Positions 5,761-13,301 of a stretch of 13,301 bases of DNA are shown here, one piece after another. Below the pieces are notes generated by a model. It ran no database searches. It saw only the letters and a list, made by a program, of their open reading frames with translations, and had not been told where the DNA came from. The DNA is from Novosphingobium sp. (GTDB lineage Bacteria > Pseudomonadota > Alphaproteobacteria > Sphingomonadales > Sphingomonadaceae). The DNA is taken from contig JAIXYF010000392.1 of NCBI GenBank assembly GCA_027490345.1, forward strand, positions 1 through 13,301. Direction: 5' to 3'. A program made the translations under genes and the position numbers. Position 1 is the stretch's first letter, and every line of letters begins with the position of its first letter.

Positions 5761-6801
5761 GTGCAAGGAACGCGGATTGACGTACATCGATGCGCTAGGC
5801 AAACTGCTTTAAACCTAAGCGGAGAAACCAAAATCGCCCCTGATCGCCTCATCAACCGCCGCTGGTTGCCGCTGAACGCACTGCGTGCGTTTGAAGCGGT
5901 CGGACGGCACATGAGCTTCACGGCCGGTGCGCAGGCACTCACCGTGTCGCAAAGCGCGATGAGCCGCCATGTCAGCAGCCTTGAGGATCTGATCGGCCGT
6001 CCGCTGTTCGAGCGCGGCCCCACCGGCCTCAAGCTGACGCCTGCAGGCGCGATCCTGCTGCCGGTCGTGAGCAAATGCCTCGACCGGATGGAGCAGACGA
6101 TCAACACGATCCGCAACAAGGATCTGGAAAGTCGCCCGATCCGGCTGCACATTCCCCCCTCGCTGCTTTATCAGAACGCGCTGCCGCTGCTGGCGCAGTT
6201 CCACAAGGAGCATCCGGAAATCCGCATCGACGTGGTGACGTCCAACGTCACCGGCGCCCCGCGTGACAACGTGGATATGGCGATCGTGTTCGACCGGCCC
6301 AATGTCGATGATGCTGTGGCCGACCTCTTGTGGATGGTGCGCGTTGCGCCGCTGTGTTCGCCCGAAACCGCAGCAGCGCATCAGGGCAAGTCCCTTGAGC
6401 AGTTTCTGCGCGACAATGAACTGCTGCACGTGAAGCTGGAAGGCGAACCGCGCGGACTGCTATGGTCAAGCTATGCCGCGCAGCAGCGCCTGGCAATCGA
6501 GGCAGGCGACGGGCTGGCGTTCGACACTGCGTTTTCCGCCGTGCGTTATGCCATTGGCGCTTCGGGCGTGGTTCTGGCGGATATCGACATGTTCGCCCAG
6601 GAAATCGCCAGTGGCCAGCTGGTGATGCCTTATGAGCGCGTCTCGGCCGATGGTTTCGGCTATTACCTCAAGACCCATGCCGAAGATCTGGGCGATCCGG
6701 CGATCTATCTGCTGCGCGAATGGATCATCCGGCACTTTTCGGGCGGCCTCGGCCGCGATGCGGGCGCGCCGACCGAGATGGTACCCGAAATGCGCGGCTG
6801 A
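5761..6801 (+). CDS. LysR-type transcriptional regulator, GcvA-like
   Basis: The frame encodes a GcvA-type LTTR: LPLNALRAFEAVGRHMSFTAGAQALTVSQSAMSRHVSSLEDLIGRPLFERGPTG is the diagnostic helix-turn-helix, followed by an effector-binding domain through about residue 335 and a short GGLGRDAGAPTEM tail. The start is uncertain. GTG 5761 (346 residues) has AAGGAG only 3 nt upstream, which is tight, and gives about 35 extra residues before the usual LysR start. ATG codons at 5704 and 5713 overlap the divergent promoter. The position expected from the family is near 5833, where an in-frame ATC follows GGAG at 8 nt; TTG 5866 is a weaker option. It diverges from the other LysR gene and ends 30 bp from a convergent hydrolase. 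Its targets cannot be deduced. Confidence 0.88.
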   Translation: MQGTRIDVHRCARQTALNLSGETKIAPDRLINRRWLPLNALRAFEAVGRHMSFTAGAQALTVSQSAMSRHVSSLEDLIGRPLFERGPTGLKLTPAGAILLPVVSKCLDRMEQTINTIRNKDLESRPIRLHIPPSLLYQNALPLLAQFHKEHPEIRIDVVTSNVTGAPRDNVDMAIVFDRPNVDDAVADLLWMVRVAPLCSPETAAAHQGKSLEQFLRDNELLHVKLEGEPRGLLWSSYAAQQRLAIEAGDGLAFDTAFSAVRYAIGASGVVLADIDMFAQEIASGQLVMPYERVSADGFGYYLKTHAEDLGDPAIYLLREWIIRHFSGGLGRDAGAPTEMVPEMRG

Positions 6802-6831
6802 AGCGGGCGTTTCAGGCCCAACGCGGAAAGC

Positions 6832-8136
6832 CTAGGGCACAGGCGGCAGGTGCTTCAGCAACAGTCCGTCCTGATGGTCCTTGATGAAGCCCTTCCACGT
6901 CGGATTGGCGCCGCCTTCGCTCACCGCGTCATAGCGCTTGTCGCCGCTGGTCCACTTGGCCCCATCAGATTCCTCTGATGGCACAGCTAGATATTCGGCC
7001 TTGGCCGCCTCCCCCTTGAGGTGGAGATCGAGGAACGCGGTGATGAAGTGCAGCGCAATCGCGTTGACGCGAGGCTTGCGCCACATACGGTCCTCGAACC
7101 AATCGAAATCCCACAGCGTGCCCCGCATTTCCGCAGGGGCCGGATTGGTGCCGATGGCATGGCCCGCCCCTTTGAGGGCGAGCAGCCAGCGGTCCGCCCC
7201 CTTCGCTTCGCGGAAAATTGCCGCAGGGCCGGGATCATAGCCGACGGTGCGGTCCGCCGTGCCGGCCACAACCAGCAGCGGAGCCTTGATCCCCGAAAGC
7301 CCTTGAAGCCCCCACGCGGTCCATGGCGAACCGCCAGCAGGGGCCAGCGTGACAAGCGCCTTGATCGCCGGATCATGCAGCGCGTCAACATCCGGCCCGC
7401 TGCCGGTATAGCGCTCGACCAGCGCGGCAGGCAGGCGCTTGATCGCCGGGCTTTCGGCATCGATCCGCGCGCCTGCAACGGTGAGCGCGCCGTAGCCGCC
7501 GAAGGAATAGCCCGCCAGCGCAATGCGCTGCGCATCGCCCAGCGGCCCCAGCAGGCCCTCACGGATGCGGCGAAGGACGAACGTGATATCCAGCGGCCGG
7601 CGGATCAGCGTGGCGGGCGTCTGCGCGGTGTCGGTGATCGGCGGATCGCGGTGCCGGATCGCCACGACGACATAGCCCTTGGTCGCCAGATTTTCGCCCA
7701 GCCACGAAAGCATGACCGGATCATTGTTGTAACCATGCGAGAGAAGCACGATCGGATAGCCCGCCCCGGCCGGCTTGGCCCCCGTCACCGCGAGCGCGGG
7801 AACAGTGAAATAAGCGGGCGGGCGAGGCGGCTCGGACACGAGACTGGCGCGGTAAGTCGTGCGGCGCGGATTGGCGGCCACGCGCGCAGGATACCAGATC
7901 ACCAAGGGCAGCGTGCGGTCTGCGTGCACGAGCGCGCCGGTGGCCAGACTACCGAGCGGATCGACCGCGCCCTTGTCGACCACCGTCTTTTCGATCACGC
8001 CGACGCCATCCGGGCCGAGCGCGGCCAGCGCCGGGGCACCGACTTCGGGAACGCTGGGCGGCGAGGCAGCTTCGGCCGGGGCCGCAGCCACGGACGATGC
8101 GGTCAGCATCGCAGCAAACACCGACAGCGGCTTCAA
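6832..8136 (-). CDS. Exported alpha/beta hydrolase (PAF-acetylhydrolase/dienelactone hydrolase type)
   Basis: This is an alpha/beta-hydrolase fold protein of about 434 residues. Numbered from the TTG at 8136, the oxyanion segment LLSHGYNNDP (131-140) precedes the nucleophile elbow GYSFGG (Ser211), Asp295 in AGTADRT and His326 in KGAGHAIG, a complete Ser-Asp-His triad. The layout resembles bacterial platelet-activating-factor acetylhydrolase II and dienelactone-hydrolase-like proteins, so an esterase or lipase acting on a short ester is likely. TTG 8136 is chosen because translation from it gives a good signal peptide (MKPLSVFAAMLTASSVAAA then PAEAA); the frame is open to TTG 8184, while ATG 8109 would lose the basic n-region. 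Only a weak GGCGA precedes 8136. The protein is probably periplasmic. It is divergent from glpD, with no evident functional link. Confidence 0.85.
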   Translation of the reverse strand: MKPLSVFAAMLTASSVAAAPAEAASPPSVPEVGAPALAALGPDGVGVIEKTVVDKGAVDPLGSLATGALVHADRTLPLVIWYPARVAANPRRTTYRASLVSEPPRPPAYFTVPALAVTGAKPAGAGYPIVLLSHGYNNDPVMLSWLGENLATKGYVVVAIRHRDPPITDTAQTPATLIRRPLDITFVLRRIREGLLGPLGDAQRIALAGYSFGGYGALTVAGARIDAESPAIKRLPAALVERYTGSGPDVDALHDPAIKALVTLAPAGGSPWTAWGLQGLSGIKAPLLVVAGTADRTVGYDPGPAAIFREAKGADRWLLALKGAGHAIGTNPAPAEMRGTLWDFDWFEDRMWRKPRVNAIALHFITAFLDLHLKGEAAKAEYLAVPSEESDGAKWTSGDKRYDAVSEGGANPTWKGFIKDHQDGLLLKHLPPVP

Positions 8137-8378
8137 GGACGAATCGCCAGATTGGCACGGCTGCAGGCGCAAAACGCCCAGCAATCGGGGTGGAACATCT
8201 GTGTTTCCCGGTCATACGCCGGGTTTGGCTTTGCCTCTCGCATGGCCCCTGTTACCGCATTTACGGCCCTCCACGCTATCTTCTATTCGCATTCGCCTTT
8301 GCGATGGCTGCATTTGTTTCCCGGCCGGGGGGCGGGTATGCAGCGCGCGGGATCAACAAAGGGCCTGACGTGGCTGGC
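8137..8378. other. Divergent intergenic region, hydrolase/glpD
   Basis: About 242 bp hold the start regions of both genes. I see no convincing operator or riboswitch. A plus-strand TTTACG (8260-8265), 17 bp and CTATTC (8283-8288) is the best sigma-70-like pair for glpD but is weak. AAAGGG at 8358-8363 is the only good ribosome-binding site and favours a GTG start at 8370 for glpD. Confidence 0.4.
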
Positions 8379-9905
8379 ATGAGCAGCACTGCAACACCGA
8401 CCGAAACCTATGATCTGCTGATTGTCGGCGGAGGGATCAATGGCGCAGGGATCGCGCGCGATGCCACCGGGCGGGGCCTGTCGGTGCTGCTGGTGGAGCA
8501 GGAAGACCTCGCCAGTCACACCTCTTCGGCCAGCACCAAGCTGATCCACGGCGGGCTGCGTTATCTGGAATATTATGAATTCCGCCTGGTGCGCGAGGCG
8601 CTGATTGAGCGCGAGCGGCTGCTCGGCATGGCGCCGCATATCATCTGGCCGCTGGCCTTTGTGCTGCCCCAGATGAATTCGCCGCGCCCGGCCTGGCTCG
8701 TGCGGCTGGGGCTGTTCTTGTATGATCATCTCGGTGGGCGCAAGAAGCTGCCCGCCACCCGCACGGTCAACCTCGCCCGCTCCGCCCTCGGCAACGGCAT
8801 GAAGCCGGGCGCAAAAACGGCGTTCGTCTATTCGGACTGCTGGGTGGAAGACAGCCGCCTCGTCGTGCTCAATGCCCGCGATGCCGCAGATCGCGGCGCA
8901 AGGATCGAGACGCGCACCAAGCTGGTTTCGGCAGTGCGCGAAGGCGCGCTGTGGAAGGCCGAGATCGCAGGACAGGGCACCGCTCGCACGGTGATGGCCC
9001 GCGGCCTCGTCAATGCCGCCGGGCCGTGGGTGGAAGACGTGCTGCAGCGCGCCGCCAGCGCCAGCCAGGACCGCGGTGTGCGCCTAATCAAGGGCAGCCA
9101 CATTGTGGTGCCAAAGCTTTATGATGGCGATCATGCCTTCCTGTTGCAAAACCCCGATCGCCGCGTGGTCTTCGCTATTCCCTATGAACAGGATTACACG
9201 CTGATCGGCACGACCGACGAGCCGTGGGAAGGTCTGCCCGGCAAGGCCCATATCTCGCCGCAAGAAACAGACTACTTGTGCGAGACGGTGCGCCGCTATT
9301 TCACGCGGCAGATCCACCCGGCAGATGTCGTGTGGAGCTACGCCGGCATCCGCCCGCTCTATGACGATCATGCCGCCAGCGCCTCTGCCGTGACGCGTGA
9401 TTATGTGCTCGATCTGGATGGCGCCGAAGGCACAGCCCCGCTGCTGAGCGTGTTCGGCGGCAAGATCACGACCTATCGCAAGCTGGCCGAACATGCGCTG
9501 GAAAAGCTGGTACCGTTCTTTGCCAGTGCCGGGGGAGACTGGACGGCAGGCGCAGACTTGCCCGGGGGCGACATTCCGGGCGATGATTTTGACCGGTTCG
9601 CAGCGCAGCTTGCCGCCGATCACCCCGCCCTTCCCGCAGCGCTACTGACGCGCCTTGCCCGCGCTTATGGCACCTGTGCCCACGCCATTGTGGGCACGGC
9701 GCAAAGCCTTGAGGCGCTCGGCCAAGACTTCGGCGGCGGGCTGACGCAGGCCGAAGTGGACTACCTCGCCGCCCAGGAATGGGCCCGCAGCGCGGAAGAT
9801 GTGCTTTATCGCCGCAGCAAGCTGGGCCTGCATGTGCCGCAAGGAACCGCCGAAGCGCTGGACGCCTATTTCGCCGCGCGGGCGCAGGCCGTGATGGACG
9901 CCTGA
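8379..9905 (+). CDS. glpD: Aerobic glycerol-3-phosphate dehydrogenase (FAD, quinone-linked)
   Basis: This 508-residue protein (E. coli GlpD has 501) oxidises sn-glycerol 3-phosphate to dihydroxyacetone phosphate and passes electrons to the quinone pool at the inner membrane. The FAD-binding YDLLIVGGGINGAGIARDA spans 11-29, the family signature SSASTKLIHGGLRYLE lies at 49-64, and the second signature FGGKITTYRKLAEHAL at 359-374. The C-terminal GlpD cap domain ends with EWARSAEDVLYRRSKLGL (467-484). All expected parts are present and intact. ATG 8379 is given; GTG 8370, three codons earlier, has AAAGGG at 6 nt spacing and may be the true start. No glpK, glpF or glpR is in the window, so glycerol genes are not clustered here. 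Confidence 0.96.
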   Translation: MSSTATPTETYDLLIVGGGINGAGIARDATGRGLSVLLVEQEDLASHTSSASTKLIHGGLRYLEYYEFRLVREALIERERLLGMAPHIIWPLAFVLPQMNSPRPAWLVRLGLFLYDHLGGRKKLPATRTVNLARSALGNGMKPGAKTAFVYSDCWVEDSRLVVLNARDAADRGARIETRTKLVSAVREGALWKAEIAGQGTARTVMARGLVNAAGPWVEDVLQRAASASQDRGVRLIKGSHIVVPKLYDGDHAFLLQNPDRRVVFAIPYEQDYTLIGTTDEPWEGLPGKAHISPQETDYLCETVRRYFTRQIHPADVVWSYAGIRPLYDDHAASASAVTRDYVLDLDGAEGTAPLLSVFGGKITTYRKLAEHALEKLVPFFASAGGDWTAGADLPGGDIPGDDFDRFAAQLAADHPALPAALLTRLARAYGTCAHAIVGTAQSLEALGQDFGGGLTQAEVDYLAAQEWARSAEDVLYRRSKLGLHVPQGTAEALDAYFAARAQAVMDA

Positions 9906-10015
9906 GAGGCGGTTTATCCCGCAGACTCCCACCTAAAACCTTAACCATTGCAGCGCGCGCTTTGCGGCGGTGGGCGATGGTGGACATCAGGTAAATCCGC
10001 CTTTTTCCCGCGCGG

Positions 10016-10039
10016 CGGCTGCGCAATGATCCGCAGCCG
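10016..10039. repeat. 8-bp GC-rich hairpin downstream of glpD
   Basis: CGGCTGCG (10016-10023) and CGCAGCCG (10032-10039) are exact reverse complements around an 8-nt loop. No T-run follows, so as an intrinsic terminator of glpD it would be weak. It may instead lie in the 5' leader of the protease transcript. Confidence 0.4.
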
Positions 10040-10116
10040 GCGTTTAGACGAAGGTTCCATCCTGCCCGGCAAAGCTTGAGGCTCATCACCCCGCCGCCTG
10101 CTTTGAGCAGCAGCGC

Positions 10117-10121
10117 AGGAG
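10117..10121 (+). promoter_or_regulatory. Strong Shine-Dalgarno of the metalloprotease gene
   Basis: AGGAG stands 6 nt before ATG 10128, near-ideal spacing and the clearest ribosome-binding site in the window. It fixes the protease start and hence the absence of an N-terminal signal peptide. Confidence 0.85.
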
Positions 10122-10127
10122 AGCCCC

Positions 10128-11879
10128 ATGCCGCTTTACACCAGCCTGTCTCCGGTCCGCCGCGTCGCGCTCGCCACAGACCCGTTCGTCCGGAGCCTCC
10201 TGCCCTCGCAGGCTGCATTCCGCACCGCTTGGTCGGCCAAGGATGCGGGCGGCGTCACCCAGATCAGCTACAGCTATCCCTGGGCCGATGGCGCGGCCAG
10301 CCAGTTCACAGGCCCCTATGGCCGGGGTGAAAACACCGCGGCGGTGACCGGGGCAGTCAATGCCGATCAGGCGGTGCAGATTGCCCGGGCCTTTGGCGCG
10401 TGGTCCGATATCGCCAACATCGCCTTCACTCAGATTGCCGAAACAGCCGACGGCCAAGTCGGCGATATCCGCGTGGCGTTCACTTCAGCCATCGGCGCGG
10501 GCTACTGGGGCTATTCGCTGGGCGTATCGGACGGGATGCACAACGCCCACGGCGATATCTGGATCGGGTCTGCCATGATCGGCCAGTCGTTCACGCCGGG
10601 CACCTATAACTTCATGGCGATGATGCATGAAATCGGCCACAGCCTCGGCCTCAAGCATTCGTTCGAAACGCCGAAGATCCCCGTGGGCTTCGACAACCAG
10701 CGCTACACGATCATGTCCTACACCGCGCCCGACAAAGTCTGGTGGCTGGACCCGGCCACGGGCACCGCGCAGTTCCTGATCAAGACACCGATGGTCTACG
10801 ATATCCTCGCGATCCAGAAAATCTACGGCGCGAACATGACCACCCGCACGGGCAACGATACCTATGCCTTCGATCCCGCGGCCCCCTCGTTCGAGGCGAT
10901 CTGGGATGCAGGCGGCAATGATACCTTCAGCGTGGCAGGGTTCAGCCTGAGCTGCATGGTAGACCTCAGGCCGGGAGGCTATTCCTCGCTCGCCTATGAC
11001 AGCGTCTCGCTCACCAACAACATCGGTATCGCGTTCGGCTGCACCATCGAAAACGCGCTGGGCGGCACGGGCGCAGATACCCTGCTGGGCAATGAGGCCG
11101 CCAACAGCCTCGATGGCGGTGCGGGCGCGGATACCCTGCGCGGCAATGGCGGCATTGATGCACTGGCAGGCGGCGCGGGCAGCGATCTCCTCGATGGCGG
11201 CGCGGGCAACGATGCGCTGACCGGCGGCGAGGACAACGATGTGGTGATGGGCGGCGCGGGCAACGATACGCTCGATGGCGGCGCGGGCAGCGATACGGCC
11301 AGCTATGCCGTCGGCAGCGCGGCTGTGCGCATCAGCCTCGCCATCACCGGAGCGCAGGCTACCGGCGGCAGCGGGATCGACACGTTGACCGCCATCGAAA
11401 ACCTTGTCGGCGGGACCGGCGCGGACTTGCTGGTGGGCAACGACGGCGCAAATACGCTCGACGGTGGGGGCGGCGCGGACCAGCTCGTTGGCGGCGGCGA
11501 GGCGGATACTCTGATCGGCGGCGCAGGGCGCGACATGTTGGCGGGCGGCAGCGGCAGCGATACCTTCCGCTTTGCCTCGATCAAGGACCTGCCCGGCATT
11601 GCCGCCAACACAGCGGACATGATCCTCGATTTCAGCAGCGCGGAAGGCGATCTGATCGACCTTTCCGGGGTCGACGCGGTGCGGCAGACAGCAAGCGTGA
11701 ACGATGCCTTTGCATGGATCGGCAGCGGCGCCTTCACCAAGGCAGCGGGCCAGCTGCGCTATGTCGTCACGGCGGGGATCGGGCTTGTCAGCGGGGATAT
11801 CGACGGCAACGGCACGGCGGATTTCGCGATCCGCATCAACGGCGGCGCGGCGCTGACAGCAGCAGATTTCATCCTGTAA
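10128..11879 (+). CDS. Serralysin-type RTX zinc metalloprotease (peptidase M10B)
   Basis: This is a 583-residue extracellular protease. The catalytic domain (about 25-235) carries the metzincin site HEIGHSLGLKH, with zinc ligands His167, His171 and His177 and catalytic Glu168, and the Met-turn TIMSYT (Met196, Tyr198). Two blocks of calcium-binding RTX nonapeptides of the GGAGxDxLxG type follow (about 311-390 and 427-479), separated by a beta-rich stretch ending in DTLTAIENL. The C-terminus ends in the hydrophobic DFIL after an acidic, Ala-rich segment, typical of a type I secretion signal. No N-terminal signal peptide is seen, in agreement. Two Cys residues (276, 305) are unusual for this family. 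No ABC transporter, membrane fusion protein or inhibitor gene is in the window, so export must rely on genes elsewhere. Its stop is 6 bp from that of a convergent subtilase. Confidence 0.95.
   Translation: MPLYTSLSPVRRVALATDPFVRSLLPSQAAFRTAWSAKDAGGVTQISYSYPWADGAASQFTGPYGRGENTAAVTGAVNADQAVQIARAFGAWSDIANIAFTQIAETADGQVGDIRVAFTSAIGAGYWGYSLGVSDGMHNAHGDIWIGSAMIGQSFTPGTYNFMAMMHEIGHSLGLKHSFETPKIPVGFDNQRYTIMSYTAPDKVWWLDPATGTAQFLIKTPMVYDILAIQKIYGANMTTRTGNDTYAFDPAAPSFEAIWDAGGNDTFSVAGFSLSCMVDLRPGGYSSLAYDSVSLTNNIGIAFGCTIENALGGTGADTLLGNEAANSLDGGAGADTLRGNGGIDALAGGAGSDLLDGGAGNDALTGGEDNDVVMGGAGNDTLDGGAGSDTASYAVGSAAVRISLAITGAQATGGSGIDTLTAIENLVGGTGADLLVGNDGANTLDGGGGADQLVGGGEADTLIGGAGRDMLAGGSGSDTFRFASIKDLPGIAANTADMILDFSSAEGDLIDLSGVDAVRQTASVNDAFAWIGSGAFTKAAGQLRYVVTAGIGLVSGDIDGNGTADFAIRINGGAALTAADFIL
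11060..11569 (+). repeat. RTX nonapeptide-coding repeats
   Basis: Within the metalloprotease, about 27-bp units based on GGCGGCGCGGGCAACGATAC recur in two blocks with a gap between about 11300 and 11400. They encode the calcium-binding beta-roll. At DNA level the units are similar but not identical, so copy number could change by recombination between them. Confidence 0.85.
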
Positions 11880-11885
11880 GCCGCC

Positions 11886-13301
11886 CTATTCGATATAGCC
11901 ATGGCCGTAGGTTTCATCGAAACCCCGCGTTCCCAGATCGCGCGCTGATTTGACCAGCTTGCTGATGCAGGCCGCGTTGCGGCTGCCCTCTGCACGGCAT
12001 CCGGCCACGCGCGCGGCAATCAGCGGCGCGGCAAACGAGGTGCCGCTATGGCGGGCAAACCCTCCGCTGGAGGACGCAGCCAGCACATCCACGCCTTGCG
12101 CTGCCACGCCGATGTAGCGGCCCCTGTTGGCATAGCGATAGATCTTGAGCGCCGGATCAACCGCTGTCACCGCAACCACGCCCGGCAAGGCTGCTGGGAA
12201 GACGGCCGGCGCAGCCGGGCCCCCATTGCCCGCCGCCGCCACGATGATCCGCCCGCGCGCGCCGGCGCGCTTCACCATCTTTTCCAGCAGCGCATTGGGC
12301 GGCCCGGCAATGCTCATGTTGATCACCGGGGCATTCTGGCTCAGCAGCCACTCCATCGCTTCCACCAGTGCATCGATCGACGTATAGGGGCGCCCGGCGG
12401 GGCCGCGGAAGATATTGGCGCTATAGATCGTGCCTGCCCCGCGCGCGGCCAGCAACGAGGCTACCGCTGTCCCGTGCGCTGCGGCGCCCGCGTTCCTGGC
12501 CGGATCGCCGCCGCTCCACGCCACCACGCGGGCGCGCGCCAGCGCGGGGTGGGCCGCCACGGCCGTGTCGATCATACCGACGGAAATCGCCACCGGTTTG
12601 GCCGCCGGTGTGGTCGCCACCATGGCCTTGGCCTTGCGCACGCGCTTGGCCTTGCCGCGCGTGGCCAGGCCAAGACCATAATAGTGTTCATAATCAATGA
12701 TCGCGCTGGGCGCGGCCTTGCGCACTTCGCCAATCGCGGCTGCCAGGCTGCGCCCGCGCGGCACGCCGAGGCGCACGACCTCTTCGCCCAGCGCCGCCAG
12801 CGCCTTGCGGCTGATCACGCGGTAGCCTGCGGCGGCAAGGCGGCGCTCGGCCCGGGCTGGCAGCGCAAAGGCAATCACCTCGCCCCGGCGCACGGGATTG
12901 CCGGTCGTGTCGCGCTCTGCGCCTTCGCGGCGGATAGCATCGGCCTGCCACGCGAACACGGTGGACATCAGCGCCTGCGCTCCTGCCGCCGCGCCGATGC
13001 CGGTCTGGCTATCGTCTGAAGCGCTGTCATCGGATTCGCCGTCGTCGGAATCGCCGTCATCCGAACTGCTGGAGCCCGAATTGCTGTCATCCGCGCCGTC
13101 ATCATCCAATTGGCCTGAGCCCGATTGGCCGGATCCCGCCTTGTCGTCGTCCACTTCGATGTCATCCACCTCGCGGTCGTCGCCATCATCGCTGTCAAGC
13201 ACGCGCGCGGCGCGGATTTCGGCCCTTGCGTCGTCCCGTTCCTCGCGGTCGTCAGCCTCGTTGCGCTCGCGCGCCTGGGCCCTGCCGCTTTCGCGGGCCT
13301 C
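11886..13301 (-). CDS. Subtilisin-family (S8) serine protease with acidic segment (5' truncated at the right edge)
   Basis: The frame has no stop from 11886 to the window end, so the gene continues beyond 13301. A GTG at 13202 is the only in-frame start seen, but it lies inside low-complexity coding sequence and is unlikely to be real. Counting from that codon as residue 1, the S8 triad is Asp212 (VGMIDTAV), His243 (HGTAVASLLA) and Ser389 (SGTSFAAP), with oxyanion Asn326 (AAGNGG): a complete, probably active domain of about 240 residues. Before it are an Asp/Ser-rich stretch (about 3-66), a possible propeptide (about 80-180) and a basic linker (RGKAKRVRKAKA). The 33 residues upstream of 13202 are rich in Arg, Glu and Asp. 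Cys402 and Cys412 near the C-terminus could form a disulfide. Secretion is expected but the signal peptide would lie outside the window. Confidence 0.92.
   Translation of the reverse strand, partial: EARESGRAQARERNEADDREERDDARAEIRAARVLDSDDGDDREVDDIEVDDDKAGSGQSGSGQLDDDGADDSNSGSSSSDDGDSDDGESDDSASDDSQTGIGAAAGAQALMSTVFAWQADAIRREGAERDTTGNPVRRGEVIAFALPARAERRLAAAGYRVISRKALAALGEEVVRLGVPRGRSLAAAIGEVRKAAPSAIIDYEHYYGLGLATRGKAKRVRKAKAMVATTPAAKPVAISVGMIDTAVAAHPALARARVVAWSGGDPARNAGAAAHGTAVASLLAARGAGTIYSANIFRGPAGRPYTSIDALVEAMEWLLSQNAPVINMSIAGPPNALLEKMVKRAGARGRIIVAAAGNGGPAAPAVFPAALPGVVAVTAVDPALKIYRYANRGRYIGVAAQGVDVLAASSSGGFARHSGTSFAAPLIAARVAGCRAEGSRNAACISKLVKSARDLGTRGFDETYGHGYIE
13005..13200 (-). repeat. Low-complexity Asp/Ser-coding segment in the subtilase gene
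   Basis: Imperfect short repeats of GAC, GAT and TCC/AGC codons (seen on the plus strand as gtcgtc, gtcatc and gccgtcatc units) encode a chain of Asp, Ser and Gly with repeated SDD and DDG. The product would be strongly acidic and unstructured, possibly binding calcium. Such DNA is prone to slippage, so length differences between strains are expected. Confidence 0.75.

Larger units (their letters stand above)
9906..10127. other. Intergenic region between glpD and the metalloprotease
   Basis: These 222 bp contain an 8-bp hairpin (10016-10039), a CTTTTT run at 10001-10006, a solitary TTAACCAT at 9941-9948 and the ribosome-binding site of the next gene. No clear sigma-70 promoter is visible, although the protease promoter must lie here unless it is read through from glpD. 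Confidence 0.5.

Noticed and set aside
6799..6831. Possible hairpin between the convergent GcvA-like and hydrolase genes (CTGAA/TTCAG)
   Set aside because: The stem is only about 5 bp and has no T-run, so it does not support a terminator call.
7021..8378. Long plus-strand open frame opposite the exported hydrolase and running into the glpD start region
   Set aside because: Its translation is rich in Arg, His and Gly with no recognisable domain, and it lies antisense to a hydrolase with an intact catalytic triad. It is a GC-rich shadow frame.
9941..9948. TTAACCAT resembling a CtrA half-site upstream of the metalloprotease
   Set aside because: A single 8-mer without the partner TTAA at the proper spacing is expected by chance; no cell-cycle gene is nearby.
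11060..11570. CRISPR-like or non-coding tandem repeat
   Set aside because: The repeats are in frame within the protease and encode RTX nonapeptides; there are no unique spacers of constant length.
12048..13019. 323-codon plus-strand frame opposite the subtilase
   Set aside because: It is Arg/His/Gly-rich with no domain, and the opposite strand encodes a complete S8 triad.

Overview
The window is GC-rich DNA with short gaps and several overlapping genes. It looks like an alphaproteobacterium, most likely a sphingomonad (Novosphingobium/Sphingomonas type). That placement is inferred from codon use and gene content; no rRNA or marker gene is present. It holds ten protein-coding genes, the first and last cut by the window edges. 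I see no tRNA, rRNA, CRISPR array, transposase or prophage gene.

Region 1 (1-4737): the 3' end of a GMC-family flavoprotein oxidoreductase on + faces a compact four-gene operon on -. The operon reads, in transcription order, a gamma-butyrobetaine-hydroxylase-like Fe(II)/2-oxoglutarate dioxygenase, a class II aldolase/adducin-family protein, a zinc-less medium-chain (quinone-reductase-like) oxidoreductase, and a 3-hydroxyisobutyrate-dehydrogenase-like enzyme. Its junctions are a GTGA overlap, a 4-bp gap and a TAATG overlap. The set suggests hydroxylation, oxidation and retro-aldol or decarboxylation of an unidentified small organic acid, possibly a quaternary-ammonium compound. Between the convergent GMC gene and the operon lie two large perfect inverted repeats.

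Region 2 (4738-6801): two divergent LysR-type regulators share a very short spacer carrying an 8-bp inverted repeat. The left one lies directly upstream of the operon, whose leader carries a dyad at a position suited to LysR control. The right one is GcvA-like and has an uncertain start, with an in-frame ATC at the position where a start would be expected.

Region 3 (6802-9905): an exported alpha/beta hydrolase (PAF-acetylhydrolase/dienelactone-hydrolase type) on -, divergent from glpD, the aerobic FAD glycerol-3-phosphate dehydrogenase, on +.

Region 4 (9906-13301): a serralysin-type RTX zinc metalloprotease, a type I secretion substrate, converges with a subtilisin-family serine protease that has a long Asp/Ser-rich acidic segment and is truncated at the right edge. 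The stop codons are separated by 6 bp. Two mechanistically different proteases thus sit tail to tail.

The best candidate for undescribed biology is the dioxygenase operon with its LysR regulator. Its substrate cannot be read from the sequence alone.
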